DNA from: an uncultured Lachnospiraceae bacterium
GTDB taxonomy: Bacteria > Bacillota > Clostridia > Lachnospirales > Lachnospiraceae
Direction: 5' to 3'
Length of the DNA stretch: 64,000 bases
NCBI GenBank assembly: GCA_930972465.1
Contig: CAKNHF010000008.1
Coordinates: 1 to 64,000 of the forward strand
Shown here: positions 43,819-52,770 of the stretch, piece by piece
Position numbering within the stretch: the stretch's first letter is position 1
Layout of the letters: each line of letters begins with the position of its first letter
The notes under the pieces: model-generated
What the model saw: only the letters and a program-made list of their open reading frames with translations
Databases searched by the model: none
Told to the model about the DNA's origin: nothing
Translations under genes and position numbers: made by a program

Positions 43819-44802
43819 TTAAATCACAGCCCAGGGATCTTCTTTCCCGGCCGCCCGCAGAAGACAGCTCTCGATGGAATGTTTCACCATATCGCTGACG
43901 GCCTGGTCTGTATAGAAAGCCATATGCGGAGTTACGATCACATTCGGGAAGCCTCTGAGTATATAGAGATCACGTTTGCTTAGAATATCGGATTTCAGGT
44001 CATAATAGTAAAGGCCGAATTCATCCTCGATAACATCAAGTCCGGCTGCCCCGACCTTCCCGTCCTCAATTCCGTCGATCAGCGCCCGCGTATCAATGAG
44101 ACCGCCTCTCGCGGTATTGATGATGACCACGCCGTCCTTCATCTTCGCAAGCGCCTCTTTATCTATCAGATGAAAATTCTCTTCCTCCAGAGGCATATGA
44201 AGAGTGATCAGGTCACACTCTCTGAATATCGTATCCAGATCCGCATACTGAGCCTGTTCGCGCACAGATTCATTCTCAAATTTGTCATAGGCATATATCC
44301 TGCATCCGAAGCCGCTCAGGTCACGGATGACGGCTCTTCCGATCCTGCCGGTGCCGAGAACCCCTACTGTAAAGTTGGGAAGTTCTTTCCCCTGAATGCC
44401 GGGAAGCGAAAAATCATTCATCTCTGCTCTCTGCATGATCCGCTTCATCTTCCGGATTGACATCAGCATGAGCATCACCGTATAATCCGCCACGCATTCC
44501 GGAGAGTAGGAGACATTGCTCACATGAATCCCGAATTTTTTTGCAGCCTCAATGTCCACATGATCATATCCTATTGTTCTGGTAGAAATCATTTTCACAC
44601 CCATTTCATGAAAACGCTCCATAAGCTGAGCGTCTATCCTGGAAGTGATTATACTGATATACTCATATCCCGACGCCAGATGGGCATTCTCCATGGTCGG
44701 AGCATCCGTGCAGATTCCCAGCTCCACATTATACTCCTCTGAAAATTTCTGAAAATATTCCGCCTCGTCAAATTCTCTGTAATTGTATACAAAAATCTTC
44801 AT
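43819..44802 (-). CDS. D-isomer specific 2-hydroxyacid dehydrogenase (D-lactate dehydrogenase-like)
   Basis: The ATG at 44802 (MKIFVYNYREFDE) has GAGGTG upstream. 327 residues. The NAD-binding GVLGTGRIGRAVIRDLSGFG (about 150), STRTIGYDHVD near 75, NTARGGLIDTRAL (catalytic Arg), ex DVIEDE (catalytic Glu) and PHMAFYTDQAVSDM (catalytic His) are all there. It reduces pyruvate or a related 2-keto acid to the D-hydroxy acid. The family also includes VanH, but no vanA/vanX neighbour is present. It lies 61 bp after the HAD gene. Confidence 0.92.
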   Translation of the reverse strand: MKIFVYNYREFDEAEYFQKFSEEYNVELGICTDAPTMENAHLASGYEYISIITSRIDAQLMERFHEMGVKMISTRTIGYDHVDIEAAKKFGIHVSNVSYSPECVADYTVMLMLMSIRKMKRIMQRAEMNDFSLPGIQGKELPNFTVGVLGTGRIGRAVIRDLSGFGCRIYAYDKFENESVREQAQYADLDTIFRECDLITLHMPLEEENFHLIDKEALAKMKDGVVIINTARGGLIDTRALIDGIEDGKVGAAGLDVIEDEFGLYYYDLKSDILSKRDLYILRGFPNVIVTPHMAFYTDQAVSDMVKHSIESCLLRAAGKEDPWAVI

Positions 44803-44831
44803 TCTGTTCACCTCGCTGAAATTGCCCGCAC

Positions 44832-44846
44832 ACCGAATATTTCGGT
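44832..44846. promoter_or_regulatory. Small perfect inverted repeat upstream of the dehydrogenase
   Basis: ACCGAA-TAT-TTCGGT at 44832-44846, between the HAD stop (44864) and the dehydrogenase start. No U tract follows on the minus strand, so it may be an operator. Confidence 0.3.
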
Positions 44847-44863
44847 ACGCTTTCTTTTTCTAC

Positions 44864-45655
44864 TCAGATCAGCCCGTAATGTCTGAGCCCATATGCCAGA
44901 CCGTCTTCCTCTACGGTTTTTGTGACATATTCGGTGTATGGGTCGAGAACTTTCGAATGTTTTCCCATTGCGATTGCATGGTCCGCATACATGAACATCG
45001 CCAGATCATTGCTGCTGTCACCGAAGACATAGGCTCTTTCTTTCGGAATGCCGAACTTTTTCATGACAAAATCACAGGCCGTAGCCTTGGAATACCCCTT
45101 CTGTATCACTTCGTATGTATTCTCCCCGCGGTCTATGGCCTCCATATCCTCCTTGATGAACTCAAGAAAAGCATCCATATCACTCCGTTCATCGCTGTAC
45201 ACAAAAAGCTTGTCATACGTAAAGTTCCCGCGCTCCAGAGGCTGTTCGATTCCCATTCCCTTTTCTCTGAAATATCTCCGTGACTGCTCCAGATTATCAA
45301 ACCTTGTAATCCTTTCGGGGAAATACACATCCTCAACGCCTTCCGCCACGCCGTACAGATCACATTCCGCCATTTTTCTGATAATATCTCTCCCTCTCTG
45401 CTCAGGGATCGATCTGGAAAACATAAGTTCACCGTCATAAACCAGGTATGTGCCGCATCCGCACAGATAGCCGTCAAATCCGATCCGGCTCACCTCTGAT
45501 GGGATACTGCTTATCGTACGGCCTGTATTGATAAAAAGAATATGCCCGTTTTTCTGCGCCTCCCGGATCGCACTGACCGCACTGTCAGGGACCGTTCTCG
45601 TAATCTCGCTGAGAATTGTCCCGTCAATATCAAAAAACAATACTGATTTTTCCAT
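44864..45655 (-). CDS. HAD-superfamily (Cof-type, IIB) phosphatase
   Basis: 263 residues. Motif I is FFDIDGTIL (nucleophile Asp about 9), motif II NTGRT, the Lys region KATACDFVMKKFGI and motif IV FGDSSNDLAMF. The central cap (about 85-185) is of the C2B type. It removes phosphate from sugar phosphates or similar small molecules in the cytoplasm; substrate unknown. Placed between pdaA (divergent) and the dehydrogenase. Confidence 0.95.
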   Translation of the reverse strand: MEKSVLFFDIDGTILSEITRTVPDSAVSAIREAQKNGHILFINTGRTISSIPSEVSRIGFDGYLCGCGTYLVYDGELMFSRSIPEQRGRDIIRKMAECDLYGVAEGVEDVYFPERITRFDNLEQSRRYFREKGMGIEQPLERGNFTYDKLFVYSDERSDMDAFLEFIKEDMEAIDRGENTYEVIQKGYSKATACDFVMKKFGIPKERAYVFGDSSNDLAMFMYADHAIAMGKHSKVLDPYTEYVTKTVEEDGLAYGLRHYGLI

Positions 45656-45817
45656 CTCTGTTCGCTGCTCCTGAAAATTAATCTCTCTGCGCCCCGGGCG
45701 TCTGTCAAAGCGCCGCCCGGATATTCCTCTAACACTTTATCACTGTTTGCAGGAAATGTCTACCGGCATGATTCCCGGTTCCCGATCATATATTAGAAAA
45801 AACACAGAGGAATATGT

Positions 45818-46684
45818 ATGCCTATGACCCGTTTTTCCACTTATACATTCAAAACGTTTCTCAGGAAATCTCTCCTTTCCCCCGGAACATGGGGAATTCT
45901 CCTCATTCTTACTGCCGCATATCTGGCCGGAGCAGCTGCTGGCACACTTTCCGCTCATATATCTGTTTCGGGAGAACAGATCATTGCCGCCTCGGCCGAA
46001 GGGAACTGGGGGCTGAGCTTCCAGGAAGAAGGTCAGCCCCCGGCAGGGAACGCCACTGCAGAAGAGCTCGCTCAGTATGACGCCTGTTATATGGGAAATA
46101 GTGACGAAAAGGTTCTGTATCTGACGTTCGACGCAGGATATGAAAACGGCAATACGGAGCTCATCCTTGACGCGCTGAAAAAGCACAATGTCTCCGCCAC
46201 TTTTTTCGTGGTGGGAACCTATATCGAATCAGAACCCGAATTAATCAGACGAATGACCGAAGAGGGGCACATTGTCGGAAATCATACATGGCATCATCCC
46301 GATATGTCCGAAATAGAAACCATGGACGCGTTTAAAGAAGAACTGTGTTCTGTGGAGAATGCTTTTCTGGAAGCGACAGGGCAGGAGATGACAAAATACT
46401 ACCGTCCGCCGGGAGGCGTCTACAGTACGGAAAACCTGAAGATGGCCCGGGAACTCGGCTATAAAACCTTTTTCTGGAGTCTCGCATACGTGGACTGGTA
46501 TCAGGATGATCAGCCGACAGAAGAAGAAGCGTTTGAAAAACTTCTGGGCCGCATTCATCCCGGAGCGATCGTGCTGCTTCACAGCACTTCATCAACCAAT
46601 GCACAGATTCTCGATGAGCTGCTGACCAAATGGGAAGAAATGGGATATCAGATCCGGTCTCTGTCAGACCTGGACTCACTCTGA
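45818..46684 (+). CDS. pdaA: Polysaccharide deacetylase PdaA (spore cortex muramic delta-lactam synthesis)
   Basis: 288 residues. N-terminal transmembrane helix (about 25-45), then a carbohydrate-esterase-4 domain: LTFDAGYENGNTELILDALKK, FFVVGTYI, GHIVGNHTWHHPDM (metal-binding His), YYRPPGGVYS, FFWSLAYVDW and PGAIVLLHS. The combination matches B. subtilis PdaA, with DAGYENG where the typical enzyme has DNGYENG. It deacetylates muramic acid in cortex peptidoglycan to allow the delta-lactam, needed for germination. The AGAGG site is seven bases before the ATG. Its presence supports a spore-former. Confidence 0.93.
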   Translation: MPMTRFSTYTFKTFLRKSLLSPGTWGILLILTAAYLAGAAAGTLSAHISVSGEQIIAASAEGNWGLSFQEEGQPPAGNATAEELAQYDACYMGNSDEKVLYLTFDAGYENGNTELILDALKKHNVSATFFVVGTYIESEPELIRRMTEEGHIVGNHTWHHPDMSEIETMDAFKEELCSVENAFLEATGQEMTKYYRPPGGVYSTENLKMARELGYKTFFWSLAYVDWYQDDQPTEEEAFEKLLGRIHPGAIVLLHSTSSTNAQILDELLTKWEEMGYQIRSLSDLDSL

Positions 46685-46700
46685 CCGGCAGTCCTCATCG

Positions 46701-46738
46701 GAGAAAAAAATCGGGTTTGTCCATCTGACAAACCCGAT
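46701..46738 (-). terminator. Terminator after the sugar kinase
   Basis: ATCGGGTTTGTC at 46710-46721 and GACAAACCCGAT at 46727-46738 are perfect 12-bp arms with a five-base loop. On the minus strand it is followed by TTTTTTT. It also stands 26 bp after the pdaA stop on the other strand. Confidence 0.85.
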
Positions 46739-46747
46739 CCACAGAGT

Positions 46748-48349
46748 CTACAGACATTCCACAGCTGCTCTCTCCACTGCAAGTCCTTCTGCATATCTCT
46801 TCATGAATTTCTCGTACCCTTCCACATCTTCCGGCACAGGATCCATTCCGGTGCCCCTGGAGTCATGGAACACCTTGCCCGCCAGATAGTCTGTCAGGCT
46901 TTCCCCCTCGCTCTTCCTTATCATATAATCAGCCAGAAGCGCAATTCCCCATGCGCCGCCTTCCCCAGCGGTCTCCATGACATACACCGGAGTGTTGATG
47001 GCTCCTGCGAGAATGCGCTGTCCCACGCCCTTCGTCTTAAAAAGTCCGCCATGTCCCATCATACGGTCAAGTCTGACGTTCTCTTTCTTCAGAAGGATGT
47101 CCATACCGGTCTTGAGCGCTCCGAGCGCCGTGTAGAGATTGGCTCTCATAAAATTTGCGAGGTTGAATCTGCTCTCGGGCGAGCGCACAAAAAGAGGTCT
47201 TCCTTCTTCAAAACCTGTAATATGTTCTCCTGAAAAATAATTGTAGGCCAGCAGTCCTCCGCAGTCCGCGTCCCCCTCAAGGGCTTTATTATACAGTATG
47301 CCGAAAATCCTGTTCATGTCAGTCTCGACTCCGAGGCAGTCTGCAAACTCTTTGAAAAGACCGGCCCATGCGTTCAGATCCGATGTACAGTTGTTGCAGT
47401 GCACCATGGCAACGGGATCTCCGGAAGGCGTAGTCACAAGATCAATCTCCTCGTAAGGTTTCGTAAGATCCTTTTCAAGAACCGCCATGGCAAACACGCT
47501 GGTTCCCGCAGAAACATTTCCGGTTCTCACCGCCACGCTGTTGGTAGCCGTCATGCCGGTTCCCGCGTCTCCTTCCGGAGGACACATGGGAATCCCCGCC
47601 TCCAGACCCCCATCCGGATCAAGGAGTTTCGCCCCGCTTTCCGTAAGAGTTCCCGCATCATCCCCAGCCAGGAGAACTTCCGGCAGAAGTTCCCGTATCT
47701 TCCAGGGATATCCCTTGTCCGCCACGAGCTCGTCAAATTTGTCCAGCATAGTTCCGTCAAAATTTTTCGTCCGGATATTGATCGGGAACATTCCCGCAGC
47801 GTCTCCGCTTCCCAGCACTCTGCGCCCGGACAGCTTCCAGTGGATGTAACCCGCCAGAGTCGTAAAAAACCGCACTTTCGGAATATGCTCTTCTCCGTTT
47901 AAAATTGCCTGATACAGATGCGCGATACTCCATCTCTGAGGAATATGGTAGGCAAACAGCTCTGAAAGTTTCTCCGAGGCTTCTCCTGTAATCGTATTCC
48001 TCCATGTGCGGAAGGGTACGAGCAGTTCGTCATTTTCATCGAACGCAAGATATCCGTGCATCATGGCGCTGATGCCCATTGCCGCAAATCGCACAGGTTT
48101 CTCTCCGTACTCCTCTTCCACGTTCTTCACAAGATCCCGGTAACAACCCTGAAGCCCCTGCCAGATATCTTCCACGTTGTAGGTCCAGATATGATCCACA
48201 TATCTGTTCTCCCAGTCATAGCTGCCGGAAGCTACCGGTGATTTGTCCACATCTGTGAGAACCGCCTTGATCCTTGTGGAGCCGAGTTCTATCCCAAGTA
48301 CGGTCTGTCCCGTCCTGACTGCCTCTCTGATTTCTTCTTTGCTGCGCAT
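46748..48349 (-). CDS. FGGY-family carbohydrate kinase, probable L-ribulokinase-type
   Basis: 533 residues. The N-terminal phosphate-binding [16 protein letters not shown], the second-domain [14 protein letters not shown] and the C-terminal [15 protein letters not shown] and [15 protein letters not shown] are standard FGGY features. The Clostridial version beside araA is generally taken as the araB function, which makes L-ribulose 5-phosphate; xylulose is another possible substrate. araD is not in the window. It is the last of the run araA, ddh, kinase on the same strand, with hairpins in each gap. The kinase class is sure; the sugar is inferred. Confidence 0.88.
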   Translation of the reverse strand: MRSKEEIREAVRTGQTVLGIELGSTRIKAVLTDVDKSPVASGSYDWENRYVDHIWTYNVEDIWQGLQGCYRDLVKNVEEEYGEKPVRFAAMGISAMMHGYLAFDENDELLVPFRTWRNTITGEASEKLSELFAYHIPQRWSIAHLYQAILNGEEHIPKVRFFTTLAGYIHWKLSGRRVLGSGDAAGMFPINIRTKNFDGTMLDKFDELVADKGYPWKIRELLPEVLLAGDDAGTLTESGAKLLDPDGGLEAGIPMCPPEGDAGTGMTATNSVAVRTGNVSAGTSVFAMAVLEKDLTKPYEEIDLVTTPSGDPVAMVHCNNCTSDLNAWAGLFKEFADCLGVETDMNRIFGILYNKALEGDADCGGLLAYNYFSGEHITGFEEGRPLFVRSPESRFNLANFMRANLYTALGALKTGMDILLKKENVRLDRMMGHGGLFKTKGVGQRILAGAINTPVYVMETAGEGGAWGIALLADYMIRKSEGESLTDYLAGKVFHDSRGTGMDPVPEDVEGYEKFMKRYAEGLAVERAAVECL

Positions 48350-48371
48350 CCTTTCATTCCTCCTTATGATT

Positions 48372-48414
48372 CAGCGCCGGCCTGGAGGAGGTTCTCTCCT
48401 GCCCGCCGGCGCTG
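48372..48414 (-). repeat. Inverted repeat between ddh and the kinase, stem AGCGCCGG
   Basis: CAGCGCCGGC at 48372-48381 and GCCGGCGCTG at 48405-48414 are perfect 10-bp arms, with a smaller GGAG/CTCC hairpin in the loop. It lies just before the kinase ribosome site. The core AGCGCCGG stem recurs at 49455-49476 on the other side of ddh. No U tract. Confidence 0.7.
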
Positions 48415-48432
48415 TAAATGTCCTGTTTTTAA

Positions 48433-49416
48433 TTATAACATGGTCTTCCGGAGTTCTTCGCCGCTCTTTGCGCTCAGATATGCGGGAGCAATATCAAAGA
48501 CTGTCCTGCATCCGGAAACGCCTTCCTGTGACAGTCTGTATGCCGCCCGGGCATAAGCTGCCAGCACACTTGATGTAAACTCCGGATTTGAATCCAGCTT
48601 CAGACTGTACTCGATCAGATGACTGTTTTCACCATCCCATCCGGTTCTTCCGCTTCTTAACACGAATCCTCCGTGTGGTATGCCGCTGTGATCTCTTTTC
48701 AGCTCGTCCTCGCTGATGAAATGTACCGTAGTATCATAGTCTGAAAAGTAATTCGGCATTGTCTTGATCTCTTCCTCCACCTTCGCCGCGTCTGCGCCCT
48801 CTTCGAGGACAACAAAGCACTCTCTGGTGTGTTTCTGCCGGGTAGTCAGATCCGGATTTTCTCCGTTTCTGACAGCCTCCAGCGCGCTCTCCACCGGAAT
48901 CGTATACTGCTTTGCATCTCTGACTCCCTCCACTCTGCGGATTGCGTCGGAGTGTCCCTGGCTGACGCCTTTCCCCCAGAATGTATAATCCTTGCCGTCA
49001 GGCAGGATAGCATTGGCGTAAAGCCTGTTCAGAGAGAACATTCCCGGATCCCATCCCACGGAAATAATTCCGACTTTTCCGCTCTTCTTTGCAGCCGCAT
49101 CCACGTTTGCATAATGCTCCGGTATTCTGGCGTGGGTGTCAAAACTGTCGATCACATTGAACATCTCTGCAAATTTCGGTGTCTGTTCCGGCAGATCAGT
49201 TGCGCTTCCTCCGCAGAGGATCATAACATCAATCCTGTCCTGCCACTGCTCTGCATCCTCGATGCGGCACACCGGAACTCCCTCTGTGAGGATCTTCACA
49301 TCTGCGGGGTCCCTGCGGGTAAATACTGCCGCAAGCTCCATATCATCATTCTGTCTGACAGCGCATTCCACGCCCCGGCCGAGATTTCCATAGCCTAAAA
49401 TTCCGATTCTTATCAT
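48433..49416 (-). CDS. ddh: meso-Diaminopimelate dehydrogenase
   Basis: 327 residues. GILGYGNLGRGVECAV at the N terminus (NADP binding), then ILCGGSATDLPEQ, NVIDSFDTH, ISVGWDPGMFSLNRLY (substrate-contact region), FWGKGVSQGHSDAIRR and LEYSL-type SLKLDSNPEFT. It makes meso-DAP from tetrahydrodipicolinate in one step, for lysine and DAP-type peptidoglycan. It sits between araA and the kinase, where it has no metabolic link, with AGCGCCGG hairpins on both sides. Confidence 0.97.
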   Translation of the reverse strand: MIRIGILGYGNLGRGVECAVRQNDDMELAAVFTRRDPADVKILTEGVPVCRIEDAEQWQDRIDVMILCGGSATDLPEQTPKFAEMFNVIDSFDTHARIPEHYANVDAAAKKSGKVGIISVGWDPGMFSLNRLYANAILPDGKDYTFWGKGVSQGHSDAIRRVEGVRDAKQYTIPVESALEAVRNGENPDLTTRQKHTRECFVVLEEGADAAKVEEEIKTMPNYFSDYDTTVHFISEDELKRDHSGIPHGGFVLRSGRTGWDGENSHLIEYSLKLDSNPEFTSSVLAAYARAAYRLSQEGVSGCRTVFDIAPAYLSAKSGEELRKTML

Positions 49417-49454
49417 AATTTCTGCTCCTTTTTCTTCATTTATCTGGTAGCGTC

Positions 49455-49476
49455 AGCGCCGGTACATACCGGCGCT
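49455..49476. repeat. Perfect palindromic hairpin between araA and ddh, stem AGCGCCGG
   Basis: AGCGCCGGTA at 49455-49464 and TACCGGCGCT at 49467-49476 form a perfect 10-bp inverted repeat with a two-base centre; GTAGCG at 49448-49453 could pair alternatively with CGCTAC at 49473-49478. The first eight bases of the arm equal those of the 48372 hairpin. No U tract follows. Confidence 0.7.
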
Positions 49477-49525
49477 ACTCTGTTATTATACCGTCGAAGG
49501 AGCATGTTTTCAACGGATTTTCCTT

Positions 49526-51025
49526 CTATTTTCTGTATGCGATATCATTCCATCTGAGTTCATTCTTAAGCCCTCTGATTGTCGTATCTTTATCAATATA
49601 AACCGCTTCGATTCCCATCATTGCAGCCCAGTCTCCCATCTGCTCTGCAGTCAAATCATAAGAAAACGCAGTGTGATGAGCGCCTCCGCAGAGTATCCAC
49701 GCCTCGGCGCCTGTCTGAAGATCCGGCTCCGGTGTCCAGAACGCGGTCGCCACCGGCAGTTTCGGCATTGGTTTCTCTGTTTTCCTGCAGTTTACGCTGT
49801 TGATGATCAGGCGGAAACGGTCTCCGAGATCGATCAGCGAAGTCGCGACAGCCGGCCCTTCTTTCGCCGTAAACACAAGTCTCGCCGGATCCTCTCTGTC
49901 GCCCATGGAGAGCGGATTGACTTTGATGCTGATCGGGCCGTCAGAGATTGACGGGCATACCTCAAGCATATGCGCCTGAAGGATTCCCTCTTTGCCCGGA
50001 ACAAGGTTGTATGTGTAGTCCTCCATGAAAGATGTTCCTTTCGCATCCTTCATTCCTTCTGTCATGATCTTCATGATCCGAAGCATGGCTGCTGTCTTCC
50101 AGTCTCCCTCCGCGCCGAATCCGTATCCCTTCTGCATCAGTCTCTGGATTGCAAGGCCCGGCAGCTGTTTGAGGCTCCCGAGATCTCCGAAGTGTGTTAC
50201 GATCGCCTGATAGTTCTTGTCCTCCAGAAAACGCTCAAATCCGATCTCAATCTGAGCCTGTACAGCGACGTGGCGTCTGAATTCCTCCGGATCTCTTCCC
50301 TCAAGGAGGATGTCATATGTATCATAATATTCGTCCACAAGCGCATTCACTTCGCCTTCCCTGACGTCTTCCACGGCTTCTGCGATCTCATTTACCGGAT
50401 AAGCGTCAACTTCCCATCCGAATCTGATCTGCGCCTCGACTTTATCTCCGTCAGTGACCGCAACGTTTCTCATATTATCCGCCACTCTCATAACCCGTAC
50501 ATGGCTGCTTTCGATGACTCCCACTGCCGTACGCATCCAGGATGCGATCTTCTTCTGTACCTTTTCATCGGACCAGTGTCCCACCACAACTTTTCTCTCG
50601 ATTCCCATACGGGTAAAAATGTGTCCGAACTCCCGGCCTCCGTGAGCCGACTGATTTTCATTCATAAAATCCATATCGATCGTGTCATACGGAATCTCCA
50701 TATTGAACTGTGTATGCAGATGGAGCAGCGGCTTTCTGTATTCCTGAAGTCCCAGAATCCATGATTTGGCCGGCGAGAATGTGTGCATCCAGGTAATAAC
50801 TCCCGCACAGTTCTCATCCATGTTTGCCTCATTAAACGTTCTGCGGATCAGTTCGTTCGTGATCAGTGTCGGTTTCCATACCACTTCATAAGGCAGCGCC
50901 CCGGATGCATTCAGCTTTTCTGTAATGATCTTTGCATGCTCTGCCACATGCTCAAGGCATTCCTCGCCATATAAGTCCTGTGATCCTGTGCAGAACCAGA
51001 ATTTGTAATCTTTTTTCTTTAACAT
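49526..51025 (-). CDS. araA: L-arabinose isomerase
   Basis: 499 residues, the normal length. Seen are FWFCTGSQDLYGEE, GVITWMHTFSPAKSWI, LHLHTQFN, DFMNENQSAHGGREFGHI (metal-binding region), KGYGFGAEGDWKTAAMLR, FMEDYTYNL, MLEVCPSI and CGGAHHTAFS. It converts L-arabinose to L-ribulose in the cytoplasm. It lies directly after a truncated AraR-like regulator. The next steps, kinase and epimerase (araD), are only partly present here. Confidence 0.99.
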   Translation of the reverse strand: MLKKKDYKFWFCTGSQDLYGEECLEHVAEHAKIITEKLNASGALPYEVVWKPTLITNELIRRTFNEANMDENCAGVITWMHTFSPAKSWILGLQEYRKPLLHLHTQFNMEIPYDTIDMDFMNENQSAHGGREFGHIFTRMGIERKVVVGHWSDEKVQKKIASWMRTAVGVIESSHVRVMRVADNMRNVAVTDGDKVEAQIRFGWEVDAYPVNEIAEAVEDVREGEVNALVDEYYDTYDILLEGRDPEEFRRHVAVQAQIEIGFERFLEDKNYQAIVTHFGDLGSLKQLPGLAIQRLMQKGYGFGAEGDWKTAAMLRIMKIMTEGMKDAKGTSFMEDYTYNLVPGKEGILQAHMLEVCPSISDGPISIKVNPLSMGDREDPARLVFTAKEGPAVATSLIDLGDRFRLIINSVNCRKTEKPMPKLPVATAFWTPEPDLQTGAEAWILCGGAHHTAFSYDLTAEQMGDWAAMMGIEAVYIDKDTTIRGLKNELRWNDIAYRK

Positions 51026-51092
51026 TTGTTATCCTCCTTTTTTGAATATATGACACAGACAGCTTTCTTTCTGACCGGCTGTCCTGTATTCT

Positions 51093-51578
51093 TTATGTAA
51101 CCTCACTGATGACGCGGACTGAATTGCGCATCACAAGTTCCGGCTCAAATTCTTCTGTCTCCATCTTCTCGCCCCTGAGAATGCATCCCGTCATTTTGCG
51201 TGCCGCCGCCCTTCCCAGCTCTTCCACCGGATTCTTAAGAGAAGTCAGAGGCACTGGGCAGAATTCTGCAAGCACAGAATTGTCAATGCCTGTGACGGAG
51301 ATGTCTTCAGGAACACGTTTTCCTGCTTTTTTCAGGATATTAACCAGATTATAGGCAATCTCGTCATTATAGCATACGCATGCAGTACATCCGTCCAGTC
51401 TTTTCAGAATCCGCCGGGATTCATCCTCCATCTCGCCGATTTCCTCCGAATCTATCCAGGTGATCCTGCCGCCTCTGATTTTGATCTCCTTTTCCATAAG
51501 CGCATCCGTATACCCCGCATATCTCAGATGTCCCGGCGTTATTTGTTTTCGCCGGATCTGAAAACTTCCGGATCCGTT
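51093..51578 (-). pseudogene. Truncated AraR/LacI-like regulator, only the C-terminal effector domain left
   Basis: The frame is open from 51578 (after a TAG at 51579-51581) to 51093, about 161 codons. An ATG at 51497 would give 134 residues, but upstream codons still read like the family (GHLRYAGYTDAL). What remains is the C-terminal lobe of the periplasmic-binding-like domain: CVCYNDEIAYNLVNILKKAGKRVPEDISVTGIDNS, LTSLKNPVEELGRAAARKM, FEPELVMRNSV (given in pieces). The GntR-type DNA-binding domain and the first half of the sensor domain, about 200 residues, are gone. A promoter (51589-51617) sits right in front of the fragment. It is next to araA, as intact araR genes are. It cannot bind DNA; it may be dead. 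Confidence 0.8.
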
Positions 51579-51588
51579 CTACATATCT

Positions 51589-51617
51589 ATGATACAGCAA
51601 TACAACTTTCAATACAA
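51589..51617 (-). promoter_or_regulatory. Promoter with CAATACAA repeats in front of the araR fragment
   Basis: On the minus strand TTGTAT (51612-51617), 17 bp, TATCAT (51589-51594). CAATACAA occurs at 51598-51605 and 51610-51617, 12 bp apart and overlapping the -35. The same octamer lies in the mscS hairpin (51693-51700). The repeats look like an operator for a repressor. Confidence 0.5.
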
Positions 51618-51662
51618 TTCACAGTATTTCCAAAAAAGCTGCCTCTGTTTTGGCATAAAATA

Positions 51663-51705
51663 AGAAGTTGTATTGATTTTTCTACAGAAAATCAATACAA
51701 CTTCT
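51663..51705 (-). terminator. mscS terminator with 18-bp perfect stem
   Basis: AGAAGTTGTATTGATTTT at 51663-51680 pairs with its exact complement at 51688-51705 over a seven-base loop. On the minus strand TTATTTTATG follows. It lies 9 bp after the mscS stop. Confidence 0.75.
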
Positions 51706-51713
51706 CATTTCAC

Positions 51714-52724
51714 TTATCTCTGCCTTTCCGCATGTGATCCCGCGCCGTTCAAAACCGGTTCACTGTCCTGCCGTTTCACATGTACTGTGAGCTGATCATA
51801 CGGGATCTCGATTCCCTCTTTGTCGAATGTCAGTTTGATATCTTCAAGCAGCTTCCATCTGGTCGCCCAGTATTTCTCTGTCGGAACCCACGCGCGGAGA
51901 CCGATGACGACGGAGCTGTCCGCCAGAGAATCTACAAATACTTTTACGTCTTCATCCTGGATAATATTCTCATTATTTACCAGCATATCCTCTATCAGGC
52001 GCTTCGCCTTTCTCAGATCTGCGTCATACGATATGCCGACCTTCAGGTCAAGCTGTCTCTCCGGTCTTGCAGTAACGTTTGTAAGACTGTTGTCAGTCAG
52101 AATACTGTTGGGCACAATGACCGTCTGATTATCCACAGTTGCCATCTTGGTATAGAAGATCTGGATCTCCTTTACGGTTCCCTCGATTCCTTCTCCTGTT
52201 ACTATGATATAATCCCCTACCACAAAAGGTTTGAGGATGAGAATCAGAATCCCTCCTGCAAAATTCGCAAGGCTCCCCTGAAGCGCCAGACCAACCGCTA
52301 CTCCGGCCGAAGCGATGAGCGCCGCAACTGAGGACGATTCAACACCGAACTTGGTCGCGATCGTAAAGATCAGAACCGCATACAGGCAGAATTTCAGAAG
52401 AGAATCCACAAACTGGCATACACCTGTATCGGCCCCCGCGCGGTCCATGGATCTCCGCACCAGTTTTCTGATCCAGCTGATCACTTTTCCGCCGATAAAG
52501 AAGAACACCAGCGCCAGCACCACACGAATTCCAAAAGCTACGATATTCGGCAGATTGTCCTGAAAAAACTGAAAGAACTGATTTACCTCCTGCCCGGCCT
52601 CCGCCGTGACCTGAGTCGCGGAGTCTATCACATCGTCCACCGTCTGTTCCGTCGTATCCGCCGTCGAGGTCAGAGTCGTTATATATGCCGCTGACCGCAA
52701 AGCTGTCCAAATCATAATATTCAT
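51714..52724 (-). CDS. Small-conductance mechanosensitive channel, MscS family
   Basis: 336 residues. An N-terminal extracytoplasmic stretch (about 1-55), helices about 60-82 and 105-125, and the pore helix ASAGVAVGLALQGSLANFAGGILIL (about 140-165) followed by the MscS beta domain (PFVVGDYIIV, TVDNQTVIVPNSILT) and the C-terminal alpha/beta domain. The channel opens on membrane tension to release solutes after hypo-osmotic shock. A single-gene unit with a strong terminator. Confidence 0.96.
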   Translation of the reverse strand: MNIMIWTALRSAAYITTLTSTADTTEQTVDDVIDSATQVTAEAGQEVNQFFQFFQDNLPNIVAFGIRVVLALVFFFIGGKVISWIRKLVRRSMDRAGADTGVCQFVDSLLKFCLYAVLIFTIATKFGVESSSVAALIASAGVAVGLALQGSLANFAGGILILILKPFVVGDYIIVTGEGIEGTVKEIQIFYTKMATVDNQTVIVPNSILTDNSLTNVTARPERQLDLKVGISYDADLRKAKRLIEDMLVNNENIIQDEDVKVFVDSLADSSVVIGLRAWVPTEKYWATRWKLLEDIKLTFDKEGIEIPYDQLTVHVKRQDSEPVLNGAGSHAERQR

Positions 52725-52770
52725 ACCTCCTGCTGTTATTCCACGCTTCTGTCAAAGCGAAAGCCCCTCA

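Noticed and set aside
43819..44802. VanH-type D-lactate dehydrogenase of a vancomycin-resistance cluster
   Set aside because: No D-Ala-D-Lac ligase or VanX-like gene is next to it; neighbours are a HAD phosphatase and aroB.
51421..51612. 63-codon frame starting MKVVLLYHRY over the araR fragment
   Set aside because: It uses the promoter region as code and is out of frame with the AraR-like residues; no similarity to a GntR DNA-binding domain that would explain the missing half.
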